Of a DNA stretch of 62,930 nt, positions 46,912 through 56,205 are shown piece after piece. The notes beneath the pieces were generated by a model, which was given only the letters and a program-made list of their open reading frames with translations, made no database searches and had not been told where the DNA came from. How positions within the stretch are numbered: position 1 is the first letter of the stretch; every line of letters starts with the position of its first letter. Location of the stretch: the NCBI GenBank assembly GCA_024639825.1, contig JAHEGH010000012.1, positions 1-62,930 on the forward strand, given 5' to 3'. The DNA comes from Gammaproteobacteria bacterium (GTDB lineage Bacteria; Pseudomonadota; Gammaproteobacteria; Steroidobacterales; Woeseiaceae). The translations under genes and the position numbers were made by a program.

Positions 46912-47429
46912 CTGAGCCCCGCTATGCGATTGCCGGTGCCAAGCTGAGCATGCATACGGCGCTGGTTGCCGTGACACAGCGCCGCCGCGAGCGCATCCGA
47001 AGCATCCGGCGCGGGCGTGCCATCCAGCTGCAATATCGAAACCACCATGTGCTGAACCTGTTCCTTGGTCGCAGCCCCGGTGCCGACCACCGCCTGCTTA
47101 ATTTCACGCGGTGCGTACTCGAACACCTCAACATCGTACTCAAACGTGGCACACAGCGCCGCAGAGCGCGCGTGGCCAAGTTTCAGGGCGCTACCGGGGT
47201 TCTTGTGCATGAAGACGCTCTCGATCGCGACGATATCGGGTCGGAACTCCGCGACGATACCGCCAACGGACTCGAAAATCTGGCGCAGCCGGTCCGCGAA
47301 GCCACCATCCAGGCTTTTGATGGTGCCGCTGGTGACATAGGTCGGGGTGTCGCCCTGGAAATCGAGGACGCCGAACCCGGTCAGGCGTGAGCCTGGGTCA
47401 ATGCCGAGTATGCGTCGTTGGTCGGTCAA
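46908..47429 (-). CDS. ruvC: Holliday junction resolvase RuvC
   Basis: RNase H-fold endonuclease that cuts Holliday junctions. The 173-residue protein has the first catalytic Asp11 in [13 protein letters not shown], the catalytic Glu in [12 protein letters not shown], and the C-terminal acidic pair in [14 protein letters not shown]. Its ATG overlaps the yebC stop by 4 bp. Confidence 0.96.
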   Translation of the reverse strand: MTDQRRILGIDPGSRLTGFGVLDFQGDTPTYVTSGTIKSLDGGFADRLRQIFESVGGIVAEFRPDIVAIESVFMHKNPGSALKLGHARSAALCATFEYDVEVFEYAPREIKQAVVGTGAATKEQVQHMVVSILQLDGTPAPDASDALAAALCHGNQRRMHAQLGTGNRIAGLR

Positions 47430-48169
47430 ATCTGGTCCAGTATCTCTTCGCTAATGTCAGCGTTTGAATACACTTCCTGGACATCGTCGAGATCCTCGAG
47501 CATTTCGAGCATTTTGATCATTGATCCAGCTTCCTTGACCCCAAGCTCGGCGTTCGTGGAAGCGCGCATCGTAATCTGGGCATCCTCAGCCTCCATTCCT
47601 GAGGCGATCATTGCGTCACGCACCTGCTCAAAGTCATTAGGGGCCGTCAGAACCTCAATCGATCCCTCGTCATCCGGAATGACATCTTCGGCGCCTGCCT
47701 CGATCGCTGCTTCCATGACAGCTTCCTCATCCATTCCCGCAGGGAATAACAGCTGGCCCACCTGGTTAAAGAGGTAGTTCACCGAGCCGTCGGCGCCGAG
47801 GTTACCGCCAAACTTGCTAAAGGCATGACGCACCTCCGCCACAGTACGGTTCCGGTTGTCCGTCAGGCAATCCACCATGACCGCTGTGCCGCCGGGGCCG
47901 TAACCCTCATAGCGGATTTCGAAGAAGTCGTCGCCATCCATTTCTCCGGCGCCACGTTTGACCGCGCGATCGATGTTGTCTTTCGGCATCGACTGGGCCT
48001 TCGCCTTATCGACGGCCAGCCGCAGGCGCGGATTGGCATCCATGTCGCTGCCGCCCATCTTGGCCGCAACGGTGATTTCGCGAATCAGCTTGGTAAAAAG
48101 CTTGCCGCGCTTCTTATCCTGGGCGCCCTTGCGGTGCTGAATATTCGCCCACTTACTGTGTCCTGCCAT
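47426..48169 (-). CDS. yebC: YebC/PmpR-family regulator
   Basis: The 247-residue protein begins [20 protein letters not shown] at ATG 48169 and continues with [19 protein letters not shown], the YebC/TACO1 hallmark. Family members act as transcriptional regulators or as translation factors that help ribosomes at proline stretches. The gene opens the yebC-ruvCAB-tol run, a common gammaproteobacterial order. It is divergent from relA. Confidence 0.95.
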   Translation of the reverse strand: MAGHSKWANIQHRKGAQDKKRGKLFTKLIREITVAAKMGGSDMDANPRLRLAVDKAKAQSMPKDNIDRAVKRGAGEMDGDDFFEIRYEGYGPGGTAVMVDCLTDNRNRTVAEVRHAFSKFGGNLGADGSVNYLFNQVGQLLFPAGMDEEAVMEAAIEAGAEDVIPDDEGSIEVLTAPNDFEQVRDAMIASGMEAEDAQITMRASTNAELGVKEAGSMIKMLEMLEDLDDVQEVYSNADISEEILDQI

Positions 48170-48281
48170 AGTTTCCTGCTTGTAATATGCCCAATGTGAG
48201 TCCCGGCTGGTTTGCGCTGCCGAAACTGCGCGTATGATAACGGGAAATCCCGCGAACGGCACACAAGAAGATCCGATCCCC

Positions 48282-50426
48282 ATGTCAGCTAAAGACGCTG
48301 AAAATTCTGCCCCAGATAACGGCAATCGCAACGACAACGGCGAGGTGGTCGAAGACGTCTGCGAGTTTCTTGAGGCCCTCCCCGCCAGGGATGGCCGCGA
48401 TGCGTGTATCGCAGAAGGACGTGCCATCGCCGGCATCGTGGAACCGCTGGGCTTGCCGCAGCCGATCCTGGCAGCAGTCTACGCTTACCCGCTATATCGC
48501 GACGAATTCATTAGCTCTAATGCTCTACAAAACAATGCTTTAAAAGATATATCTCGATTCATTATCGGTTTGCAGCAACTTGACCAGTTCTCCCTGCCTG
48601 ACCACTGGCAGCCGGGTGAGGCGCTTGCAGTGCAACAGTCCGAAGCGCTGCGCAAGATGCTGCTGGCGGTGGTTTCTGACGTACGACTGGTCCTCGTACG
48701 CATTGCAGACCAGCTACACCGTCTGCGTCAGGCAAAGGATGCGGGCAAGGCAGAGCAGGAGGCACTCGCGCTCGAAACTCGTGAAATATACGCACCGCTC
48801 GCCAATCGACTGGGTGTCTGGCAACTCAAATGGGAACTCGAAGACCTGTCTTTCCGCTACCTCGAGCCCGACACCTACGCGGAAATTGCGCGAACGCTGC
48901 AGGAAAAACGTACCGACCGCGTTGACTTCATCACCCAGTTCCAACGCATTCTCTACAAGGAACTGGCGAAAGAAGGCATCAAGGCAGAGATATCCGGGCG
49001 CCCGAAGCACATCTACAGTATTTACCGCAAAATGCGGCGCAAGGATCGCGGCATCGAGGCGCTGTATGACATCCGGGCAGTGCGTTTGCTGGTCGATACT
49101 GTCGGCGACTGCTACGCCGCGCTTGGTATCGTGCACAACCTCTGGTCTTACATTCCTGGCGAATTCGACGATTACATTGCCAACCCGAAAGATAACGACT
49201 ATCAGTCGCTGCACACAGCCGTCGTCGGACCGGAACGCAAGACAGTTGAGATCCAGATTCGTACGCACGATATGCACCGGCATGCCGAACTCGGTGTAGC
49301 CGCTCACTGGCGCTACAAGGAAGGTGGTGGTGCGCCGGCAGCCTTCGACCAGAAAATTCGCTTCCTGCGCCAGCTGCTCGAACCGGCGGACGATGGCGCC
49401 GACCTGCTGGACCAGATCCGTGACGACTTCTTCGAAGACCGCGTTTACGCCGTCAGCCCCAAAGGCGATGTGGTCGAGCTGCCGGCGTATGCCACACCGC
49501 TCGACTTCGCGTATCACGTCCATACCCAGGTAGGCCATCGGTGTCGTGGTGCCAAGGTCAACGGCCGCATCGTACCGCTCACCTACCAGGTACAGAACGG
49601 CGACCAGATCGAGATCATCACGGGCAGCCAGTCTCAACCAAGTCGCGACTGGCTTAGCCCGAAACTGGGCTACCTGGCCGGTGCCAGAGCCCGTGCCAAG
49701 GTTCGCAACTGGTTTCGGCACCAGGACCGCGACCAGCACATGCGTCAGGGCCGCGAAGTGCTGGACCGAGAAATTAGCCGCCTCAATGTTCGGGATGTAC
49801 CGACAGAAGCCATAGCAAAGCAGCTGAAACACAAGGATACGGACGCCTTGTGCGTTGCATTGGGTGCTGGTGACCTGACGTCAGCGGCCATTGCGACGGC
49901 TTTGCAGCATATCCGGGGCACCGAGATTTCAGAGCGAATCCGGCCACGACGCGCGCGCAAAAAATCGGACGATTCCGGCCCGGCTGCTGTCACCGGTGTC
50001 GGCGATCTGCTGTGCAACTTTGCACGCTGTTGCCGACCCGTCCCACCCGAGGCGATTGTCGGCTACATCACGCAGGGGCGCGGCGTCAGCATTCACCGCC
50101 AGGACTGTGGCAACTTTCTCGGACTGAACCAGCGACATCCTGAGCGCATCGTCGCAATCAGCTGGGGCGATTCGGATTCGGCGGCTGCCTACCCTGTCGA
50201 TCTCAGCCTGCACGCATTCGATCGCTCTGGCCTGATTCGTGACATCACCGCTGTACTGGCCGACGACGATGCCAACGTCGTGGACATGAAGAGTCATACA
50301 GACAGGGAGTCCATGCAGGTCGTCATGGATATCAGTGTCGAGATCAAGGACTTGCCGACGTTGAGCACCGTGATTACGAGGCTGGAGCAGCTTCCCAACG
50401 TCGTATCGGTCAGGCGCAAGGCCTGA
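48282..50426 (+). CDS. relA: GTP pyrophosphokinase RelA
   Basis: Ribosome-associated (p)ppGpp synthetase of the stringent response, about 714 residues from ATG 48282; an in-frame ATG at 48234 has no ribosome site, while AAGAAGA precedes 48282. The N-terminal pseudo-hydrolase domain lacks the HDxxED motif, as in RelA but not SpoT. The synthetase domain shows [30 protein letters not shown] and [16 protein letters not shown] domain ([20 protein letters not shown]), a Cys-rich zinc finger ([23 protein letters not shown]) and a C-terminal ACT/RRM domain follow. A 13-bp hairpin includes its stop. Confidence 0.93.
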   Translation: MSAKDAENSAPDNGNRNDNGEVVEDVCEFLEALPARDGRDACIAEGRAIAGIVEPLGLPQPILAAVYAYPLYRDEFISSNALQNNALKDISRFIIGLQQLDQFSLPDHWQPGEALAVQQSEALRKMLLAVVSDVRLVLVRIADQLHRLRQAKDAGKAEQEALALETREIYAPLANRLGVWQLKWELEDLSFRYLEPDTYAEIARTLQEKRTDRVDFITQFQRILYKELAKEGIKAEISGRPKHIYSIYRKMRRKDRGIEALYDIRAVRLLVDTVGDCYAALGIVHNLWSYIPGEFDDYIANPKDNDYQSLHTAVVGPERKTVEIQIRTHDMHRHAELGVAAHWRYKEGGGAPAAFDQKIRFLRQLLEPADDGADLLDQIRDDFFEDRVYAVSPKGDVVELPAYATPLDFAYHVHTQVGHRCRGAKVNGRIVPLTYQVQNGDQIEIITGSQSQPSRDWLSPKLGYLAGARARAKVRNWFRHQDRDQHMRQGREVLDREISRLNVRDVPTEAIAKQLKHKDTDALCVALGAGDLTSAAIATALQHIRGTEISERIRPRRARKKSDDSGPAAVTGVGDLLCNFARCCRPVPPEAIVGYITQGRGVSIHRQDCGNFLGLNQRHPERIVAISWGDSDSAAAYPVDLSLHAFDRSGLIRDITAVLADDDANVVDMKSHTDRESMQVVMDISVEIKDLPTLSTVITRLEQLPNVVSVRRKA

Positions 50427-50433
50427 CCGATAC
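50403..50433 (+). terminator. Perfect hairpin spanning the relA stop codon
   Basis: GTATCGGTCAGGC (50403-50415) pairs exactly with GCCTGACCGATAC (50421-50433) around a 5-nt loop. The TGA stop of relA (50424-50426) is in the 3' arm. No T-run follows. It lies 20 bp from the convergent qmcA stop, so it could act on both transcripts. Confidence 0.55.
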
Positions 50434-50453
50434 ATCAGTTCTACAGCGGGCGC

Positions 50454-51389
50454 CTACTGCTCAGCCGGCGCCAGCTTGTTCTTGCCTTTCACGATATCGG
50501 TAGCCAGCGCCATCATTGACGTCAGGTCACCGAGATTCGCAGGCACCACGAAGGTGTTGCCGGTCTTCGCAAGATTCCCGAACTCACCGATATATTGCTC
50601 CGCGATGCGTAACTGCATGGCCTCCGGACCGCCCTGGTCGATGACCGCGTTGGCGACCTTGCGAAGCCCCTCCGCCGTCGCTGTGGCAACTGCCAGAATG
50701 GCCTCGGCTTCACCCTGAGCTTCGTTAATTTGCAGTATCTTGGATGCCTCTGATTCTTTGACAACCCGTTGCTTCTCGCCCTCGGCCTCGTTGATCTTGG
50801 CGTCACGAACACCTTCCGACGTCAAAATCACGGCACGCTTTTCACGTTCGGCGCGCATCTGTTTTTCCATCGCGCTCAGGACATCCTGCGGCGGATTGAT
50901 GTTCTTGATCTCGTAGCGCAGTACTTTCACGCCCCAGGGATCCGACGCCTTGTCGAGCTCCGCAACCACGTTCTGATTGATCGTGCTGCGTTCCTCGAAC
51001 GTGCGATCAAGATCGATCTTGCCAATCTCCGAACGCAACGTCGTCTGCGCGAGCTGCGAGATTGCGAACATGTAGTTGCCGATTCCGTACGAGGCACGGC
51101 CGGGATCGAGGACCTGCATATAAAGAACGCCGTCAACACCGACCTGTACGTTGTCTTTCGTAATACAGATCTGCTCAGCAATATCTGCAGCCTGCTCCTT
51201 GAGCGTGTGTTTGTAGGCAATACGCTCGAGGAAAGGGATCAGAATGTGAAAGCCGGCGTTCAGCGTTTTGCTGTATTTGCCGAGCCTCTCGACGACATAG
51301 CCGTTCTGCTGCGGGACGACAACCGCCGTCTTGAGCAGGATGATAATCGCAACAAAGACAAACCCAAGCGAAACAATAAGTGATTCCAT
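50454..51389 (-). CDS. qmcA: SPFH/band 7 protein, QmcA-like
   Basis: A 311-residue membrane scaffold of the stomatin/prohibitin superfamily. It has one N-terminal membrane helix (about 5-25), the band 7 domain with VVPQQNGYVVERLGKYSKTL and LAQTTLRSEIGKIDLDRTFE, and a long Glu/Ala coiled coil (about 190-260). GGAGAAAAT is a good ribosome site for ATG 51389. It follows a short NfeD gene by 20 bp, the usual QmcA-YbbK pair. A distant relative of the slipin at 7.5 kb. Confidence 0.92.
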   Translation of the reverse strand: MESLIVSLGFVFVAIIILLKTAVVVPQQNGYVVERLGKYSKTLNAGFHILIPFLERIAYKHTLKEQAADIAEQICITKDNVQVGVDGVLYMQVLDPGRASYGIGNYMFAISQLAQTTLRSEIGKIDLDRTFEERSTINQNVVAELDKASDPWGVKVLRYEIKNINPPQDVLSAMEKQMRAEREKRAVILTSEGVRDAKINEAEGEKQRVVKESEASKILQINEAQGEAEAILAVATATAEGLRKVANAVIDQGGPEAMQLRIAEQYIGEFGNLAKTGNTFVVPANLGDLTSMMALATDIVKGKNKLAPAEQ

Positions 51390-51409
51390 AATTTTCTCCT
51401 TCGTTACGA

Positions 51410-51841
51410 CTATTCAGCTTCGACGTGCAGCGTCAGTCCTTCGGCCTTGACGACGCGCGCCCTGGATCCGGCGCTGATCGTGTCACTGCCTATGTTACGC
51501 ACCGTCCACTTGGTCCCGCGAAACTCGACCCGTGATTCACTGCCGGCCGCAAGATCTTTTTTGATATTGACGCTGTCGCCAGACAGGTTTTCCCGAAACC
51601 CCACCGCTCCGCCACGAATCTTCTCGTAAAGACTCTTGCGGAAGGTAAAGAACGATATCAGCGAAAGCGTTGCGAATGCGGCCCACTGGGCCCATTCAGG
51701 CATTGCAATACCGAGCATGCTGGCCAGGCCGACCAGCGCCGCTGAGATGCCCAGGAAGACCAGGTAAAACTGCGCGTCAATTGCAAAGAGCTCTGCGCCC
51801 AGCAAGACTGCGCCAAGAACCATCCAACCCCACCAAGTCAT
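51410..51841 (-). CDS. Short NfeD-family membrane protein (YbbK-like)
   Basis: A 143-residue protein with two or three membrane helices (about 5-70) and a C-terminal OB-fold domain (about 85-143) containing VEFRGTKWTVRN and GSRARVVKAEGLTLHVE. It lacks the ClpP-like protease domain of the long NfeD at 6.1 kb. It forms an operon with the downstream qmcA. In E. coli the matching pair supports membrane quality control, though the exact role is unclear. Confidence 0.9.
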   Translation of the reverse strand: MTWWGWMVLGAVLLGAELFAIDAQFYLVFLGISAALVGLASMLGIAMPEWAQWAAFATLSLISFFTFRKSLYEKIRGGAVGFRENLSGDSVNIKKDLAAGSESRVEFRGTKWTVRNIGSDTISAGSRARVVKAEGLTLHVEAE

Positions 51842-51977
51842 AGCATTCTCCCAAGCCTGCAGTTCTCGACACTATATCGCGAATCCTGAATAAGCGGCAG
51901 CTTGAAAGCCATCCTTAGTGTCCCCATATGCGATACTATTCTGCGGGCCGCAAACAAAAATATCGAAGGGGGACGGC

Positions 51978-53480
51978 ATGCAGGAATCAGGTACTTCTAT
52001 CGCAGAGTTTTTTGCGAACCTGGTCGCGACGCTCAACGGCTACATTTGGAGTACCGCGCTCATTTCTCTGGCACTCGGCGCCGGTATCTTCTACACGATA
52101 CTCACGCGTTTCGTGCAGGTTCGCCTGTTTGGCGAAATGATCCGCCTGCTGTTCTCAAGCAAGGAGTCGGACAAGGGCATCTCCTCGTTCCAGGCACTGG
52201 CTGTGTCGCTCTCGGGGCGCGTCGGCACCGGCAACATCGCCGGCGTTGCGGCGGCTATCGGGTTCGGTGGACCGAGCGCTGTGTTCTGGATGTGGATGGT
52301 TGCCCTCCTCGGCTCAGCGACCGCCTATATCGAGTCCGCCCTCGGCCAGATCTACAAGGAAGAAATTGATGGTCAGTATCGTGGCGGTCCTGCCTTCTAC
52401 ATAGAAAAAGCGATGGGCCAGAAATGGTACGCGTGGATTTTTGCCATCGTCACAATCTTTGCCTGCGGCATATTGCTGCCAGGGGTGCAGTCGAACAGCA
52501 TTGGCAATGCCGCCAACCTGGCGGTCGGCGGTGACACCATGGTCAATTTCCTTGGCGACTCCGTTGCCGCGGACAAGCTGGTTACCGGTGTTGTCGTGGT
52601 CGCTGTGCTGGGCTTCATCATTTTCGGCGGCGTAAAGCGTATCGCGCATGTCACCCAGGTCATCGTGCCGGTCATGGCAATCGGCTACATCCTGATGGCT
52701 GTCGGCATCATCATCTATCACATCGCCGATCTGCCAGCGATCATCGCGCTTATCTTCAGTGACATCTTCAATCCTATGGCGGGTCTTGGTGCCGCTATTG
52801 GCTGGGGTGTGAAGCGCGGTATCTATTCAAATGAGGCTGGCCAGGGAAGTGGTCCGCACGCTGCTGCAGCGTCCGAGGTTCAGCACCCCGCACAACAGGG
52901 TCTGGTTCAATCTTTCTCGGTGTATGTCGACACATTGTTCGTGTGTTCGGCCACTGCGTTCATGATCCTGATTACCCAGCAGTACTATGTCGCCGGACTC
53001 GATACATCGATCAGTGGTGGTGTGCTGGGGCCCGAGGTCATCATCAGCAGTCCCGCGTTTACGCAGCTTGCGCTCGAGAGCGTTATGGGTGGCTTTGGCA
53101 AGATCTTCGTGGCTGTTGCCCTGTTCTTCTTTGCTTTCACCACGCTGCTCGCTTACTACTACATTGCAGAAACCAACGTCGCGTATATAAGGCGAACGCT
53201 GCGGACGCCAGGTCTGCTGAGCCTCCTCAAGATCGTGACACTGGTGTCCGTGTTCTACGGCACGATTCGTGAAGCGAATCTCGCGTGGGCCATGGGCGAC
53301 CTCGGGGTAGGCCTCATGGCGTGGCTCAATATCATCGGCATCCTGATCCTGTTCTTCATGGGACGGCCTGCACTTAAGGCCCTCAAGGACTATGAAGCCC
53401 AGCGCAACGCCGGTGTTACGGAATACACATTCGATCCACAGAAGCTCGGCATCAAGAACGCCGATTTCTGGGAGAAATAA
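51978..53480 (+). CDS. Sodium:alanine/glycine symporter family protein
   Basis: A 500-residue inner-membrane carrier (AGCS family) with about ten membrane helices. Family motifs are FQALAVSLSGRVGTGNIAGV near the N-terminus and the signature NEAGQGSGPHAAAASEV in the middle. ATG 51978 is preceded by AAGGGGGA, a strong ribosome site; earlier in-frame codons have no transporter character. Likely substrate is L- or D-alanine or glycine with Na+. A perfect 18-bp-arm palindrome begins at the base after the stop. Confidence 0.93.
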   Translation: MQESGTSIAEFFANLVATLNGYIWSTALISLALGAGIFYTILTRFVQVRLFGEMIRLLFSSKESDKGISSFQALAVSLSGRVGTGNIAGVAAAIGFGGPSAVFWMWMVALLGSATAYIESALGQIYKEEIDGQYRGGPAFYIEKAMGQKWYAWIFAIVTIFACGILLPGVQSNSIGNAANLAVGGDTMVNFLGDSVAADKLVTGVVVVAVLGFIIFGGVKRIAHVTQVIVPVMAIGYILMAVGIIIYHIADLPAIIALIFSDIFNPMAGLGAAIGWGVKRGIYSNEAGQGSGPHAAAASEVQHPAQQGLVQSFSVYVDTLFVCSATAFMILITQQYYVAGLDTSISGGVLGPEVIISSPAFTQLALESVMGGFGKIFVAVALFFFAFTTLLAYYYIAETNVAYIRRTLRTPGLLSLLKIVTLVSVFYGTIREANLAWAMGDLGVGLMAWLNIIGILILFFMGRPALKALKDYEAQRNAGVTEYTFDPQKLGIKNADFWEK

Positions 53481-53518
53481 GGTACCGGACACCCTATTTT
53501 AATAGGGTGTCCGGTACC
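53481..53518. terminator. Perfect 18-bp inverted repeat between convergent genes
   Basis: GGTACCGGACACCCTATT (53481-53498) pairs exactly with 53501-53518, leaving a TT loop. It begins directly after the symporter stop and ends 3 bp before the lpd stop, so it can serve both transcripts. The GGTACCGGACACC core looks like a dispersed palindromic (REP-like) unit, which would need a genome-wide count to confirm. Confidence 0.7.
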
Positions 53519-53521
53519 CGA

Positions 53522-54949
53522 TTACTTGTTTGGGAAGTTCAGCGCCTTGTTGTCGACGGCGAGAGCGGCTTCATGGACGGCCTCCGCGAGGGACGGGTGG
53601 GCATGAATCGTGCGTTGAATATCTTCGGTGCTCGCCGAAAATTCAAGCGCCAAAACCGCTTCCGAAATCAGTTCACCAGCCATCGGACCAATAATGTGGA
53701 CGCCCAGGATCTCGTCGTCTTCTTTCGACGAAATGATCTTCACAAAACCAGACGTCTGTTCCATCGCTTTCGCACGGCCACTGGCCATGAACGGGAATTG
53801 GCCCGTCTTGTAATCGACGCCGCTGTCTTTCACCTGGGCCTCCGTCTTACCGGCCCAGGCAATCTCCGGATTGGTGTAAAGAACTGACGGGATGACGTCA
53901 TAGTTCATCTCGGCGATCTCGCCGGCAATCAGGTCGGCGACCATAACCCCCTCTTCGGACCCCTTGTGCGCAAGCATGGGGCCGCGTACACAATCGCCGA
54001 CCGCATACACACCCTTCACCCGTGTTCGGCATTCATCATCCACCACAATGAAGCCACGTTCATCGACCTGGATGCCCGCGTCATCAGCAAACAACCCATT
54101 CGTTACCGGCCGTCGGCCCACAGCAACGACGAGCTTGTCGACATCGATCGACTGCGCACCGTCCTTGTCTTCGTAATCGACTTTGACGCTCTTCTTGCCA
54201 GCGGTAGCCTTCGAAACCTTTGCGCCGAGCTTGATGTCCAGGCCCTGTTTCTTAAAGTCCCCTGCCGCGACCTTCGCTACATCGCGATCCGCCATGAACA
54301 GGAAGTCATCCATGGCTTCGAGGATTGTCACCTTCGAGCCCAGGCGCGCCCAGACGCTGCCTAACTCAAGCCCGATTACACCCGCGCCAACAACGCCCAG
54401 CTTTGCGGGCACGGCGTCCAGCTCAAGCGCGTCCCAGGAATCAATGATGCGGTCGCCGTCAAACTTCGCAATCGGTAACTCAATCGGTTCGGAGCCCGCT
54501 GCAAGAACGATGTGTTCCGCAGAAACAATTTCCTTGTCACCTTCAACCGGCGTGAACTCAACCTGCTTGTTCTTCAGCAGCTTGCCGTGTCCGACGAGGC
54601 CCTCAACCTTGTTAGCCTTGAACAGGCCTGCGATGCCGCCGGTAAGTTGCCTTACGATGCTCGCGCGACGCTTTTGCATCGCCTCGATGTCCATTTCCAC
54701 GCCACCGGTCTTGATGCCGTGTTTCTTGAACTCGTGTCCGGCGCGATGATAGAGCTCGGACGATTCAAGGAGGGCCTTGGACGGGATGCAGCCTGCGTTA
54801 AGGCAGGTACCGCCAAATGCATTCTTCCCATCCTTGTTTTTCCACTCGTCGATGCAGGCAACCGTCTTGCCATGCTGCGCTGCTCGAATGGCCGCAATGT
54901 AGCCCGCCGGGCCGGCTCCAATAACTACTACGTCGAAACTTCTGCTCAT
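53522..54949 (-). CDS. lpdA: Dihydrolipoyl dehydrogenase (E3)
   Basis: FAD enzyme that reoxidises the dihydrolipoyl groups of SucB with NAD. The 475-residue protein has the FAD site GAGPAGYIAAIRAAQ (11-25), the redox disulfide Cys49/Cys54 in GGTCLNAGCIPSKALL, the NAD fold GVVGAGVIGLELGSVWARLG, and the C-terminal His-Glu pair in HAHPSLAEAVHEA. It is third in the sucA-sucB-lpd operon, 32 bp after sucB. Being beside sucAB it probably serves 2-oxoglutarate dehydrogenase; service to other complexes cannot be excluded. Confidence 0.96.
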   Translation of the reverse strand: MSRSFDVVVIGAGPAGYIAAIRAAQHGKTVACIDEWKNKDGKNAFGGTCLNAGCIPSKALLESSELYHRAGHEFKKHGIKTGGVEMDIEAMQKRRASIVRQLTGGIAGLFKANKVEGLVGHGKLLKNKQVEFTPVEGDKEIVSAEHIVLAAGSEPIELPIAKFDGDRIIDSWDALELDAVPAKLGVVGAGVIGLELGSVWARLGSKVTILEAMDDFLFMADRDVAKVAAGDFKKQGLDIKLGAKVSKATAGKKSVKVDYEDKDGAQSIDVDKLVVAVGRRPVTNGLFADDAGIQVDERGFIVVDDECRTRVKGVYAVGDCVRGPMLAHKGSEEGVMVADLIAGEIAEMNYDVIPSVLYTNPEIAWAGKTEAQVKDSGVDYKTGQFPFMASGRAKAMEQTSGFVKIISSKEDDEILGVHIIGPMAGELISEAVLALEFSASTEDIQRTIHAHPSLAEAVHEAALAVDNKALNFPNK

Positions 54950-54981
54950 GTGAATCGGATTCCTGTAAACCGGTTGTCTCT

Positions 54982-56205
54982 TCAGACCTGCAGTAGCAGG
55001 CGGGACGGGTCTTCGAGCTGTTCCTTGATCGAAACCAGGAACTGCACGGCTTCCTTGCCATCAATGATGCGATGGTCGTACGTCACCGCAAGGTACATCA
55101 TCGGTCGCGCGACAATCTCACCGTCGACGACCATCGGACGTTGCTGGATCGAATGCATACCGAGGATGGCACTTTGCGGCTGGTTCAGAATAGGCGTCGA
55201 CATCATCGAGCCGAAGATACCGCCGTTTGTGATCGTAAAAGTCCCGCCGGTCAGATCATCCATGCTGATGCTGCCATCCTGGGCCTTCTTCGCCATATCG
55301 GTCAACGCGCCTTCGAATTCTGCAAAGCTCATCTGGTCAACATCGCGAATGACGGGAACCATCAGTCCACGATCGCTGGATACGGCAATGCCGATATCGT
55401 AGTAGTTGTGATAGATGATGTCGTTATCTTCCACCGAAGCGTTTACCACCGGAAACTTCTTCAGCGCTTCAACGGCAGCCTTCGCAAAGAAAGACATGAA
55501 ACCCAGACGTACACCGTGCGCCTTTTCAAAGTCGTCACGGTAGCGCTTGCGCAGTGCCATCACTTCCGTGAGATCCACCTCGTTGAACGTCGTCAGCATC
55601 GCAGCGGTTTGCTGCGCCTCTACCAGACGCTCTGCAATACGCGCACGCAGACGCGTCATAGGCACGCGTTTCTCTTCGCGTGCCAGGCCCTCCGCCACAA
55701 CTTCAACACCAGCAGCCGGTGCGGTGTCGGCCGGCGTCACATCACCGCTGGAGTCGGACTTGAGGAACGCCATGACATCGCCTTTGGTGATACGACCGTC
55801 CTTTCCGGAACCGGCGACCATGGTCGCCTCGAGGTCGTGTTCGTCCAGCAGGCGACGCACGGCCGGGCTCGTTTTCACGGGCCCTTTGGATTCCTTCGGT
55901 GCAGGCGCAGCTTTCTTCTCAACTCTTTCTGCCGTTTCTGCCGTTGTGGGCGCACCTGCAGCTACCTCACCCTCTTCAAGAATTGCGAGGACGTCGCCAG
56001 CGACAACCGTCGCGCCGTCTTCGACGACAATCTTCGCGATCGTGCCGGCAGCTGGCGCCGGAACTTCGAGCACCACCTTATCGGTCTCAAGGTCGACAAG
56101 GTTTTCATCGCGCGCGACGCTTTCGCCGACGTTCTTGTGCCAGGCGACGAGCGTTGCGTCCGATACGGACTCAGGTAAAGGCGGTACCTTTATCTCAATA
56201 GTCAT
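54982..56205 (-). CDS. sucB: Dihydrolipoyllysine succinyltransferase (E2 of 2-oxoglutarate dehydrogenase)
   Basis: The 407-residue protein has one lipoyl domain with Lys43 in [11 protein letters not shown], a flexible Ala/Pro/Lys linker, an E3-binding domain (about 110-145, [20 protein letters not shown]) and a catalytic domain ending [13 protein letters not shown] with His378 and Asp382. Its ATG overlaps the sucA stop by 4 bp. Confidence 0.96.
   Translation of the reverse strand: MTIEIKVPPLPESVSDATLVAWHKNVGESVARDENLVDLETDKVVLEVPAPAAGTIAKIVVEDGATVVAGDVLAILEEGEVAAGAPTTAETAERVEKKAAPAPKESKGPVKTSPAVRRLLDEHDLEATMVAGSGKDGRITKGDVMAFLKSDSSGDVTPADTAPAAGVEVVAEGLAREEKRVPMTRLRARIAERLVEAQQTAAMLTTFNEVDLTEVMALRKRYRDDFEKAHGVRLGFMSFFAKAAVEALKKFPVVNASVEDNDIIYHNYYDIGIAVSSDRGLMVPVIRDVDQMSFAEFEGALTDMAKKAQDGSISMDDLTGGTFTITNGGIFGSMMSTPILNQPQSAILGMHSIQQRPMVVDGEIVARPMMYLAVTYDHRIIDGKEAVQFLVSIKEQLEDPSRLLLQV

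Noticed and set aside
48714..49832. A 372-codon open frame on the minus strand
   Set aside because: It is antisense to the relA synthetase and TGS domains, which are strongly conserved; no motifs are seen in the antisense product.
55072..56178. A 368-codon open frame on the plus strand
   Set aside because: It is antisense to sucB and Arg/His-rich without any recognisable domain.
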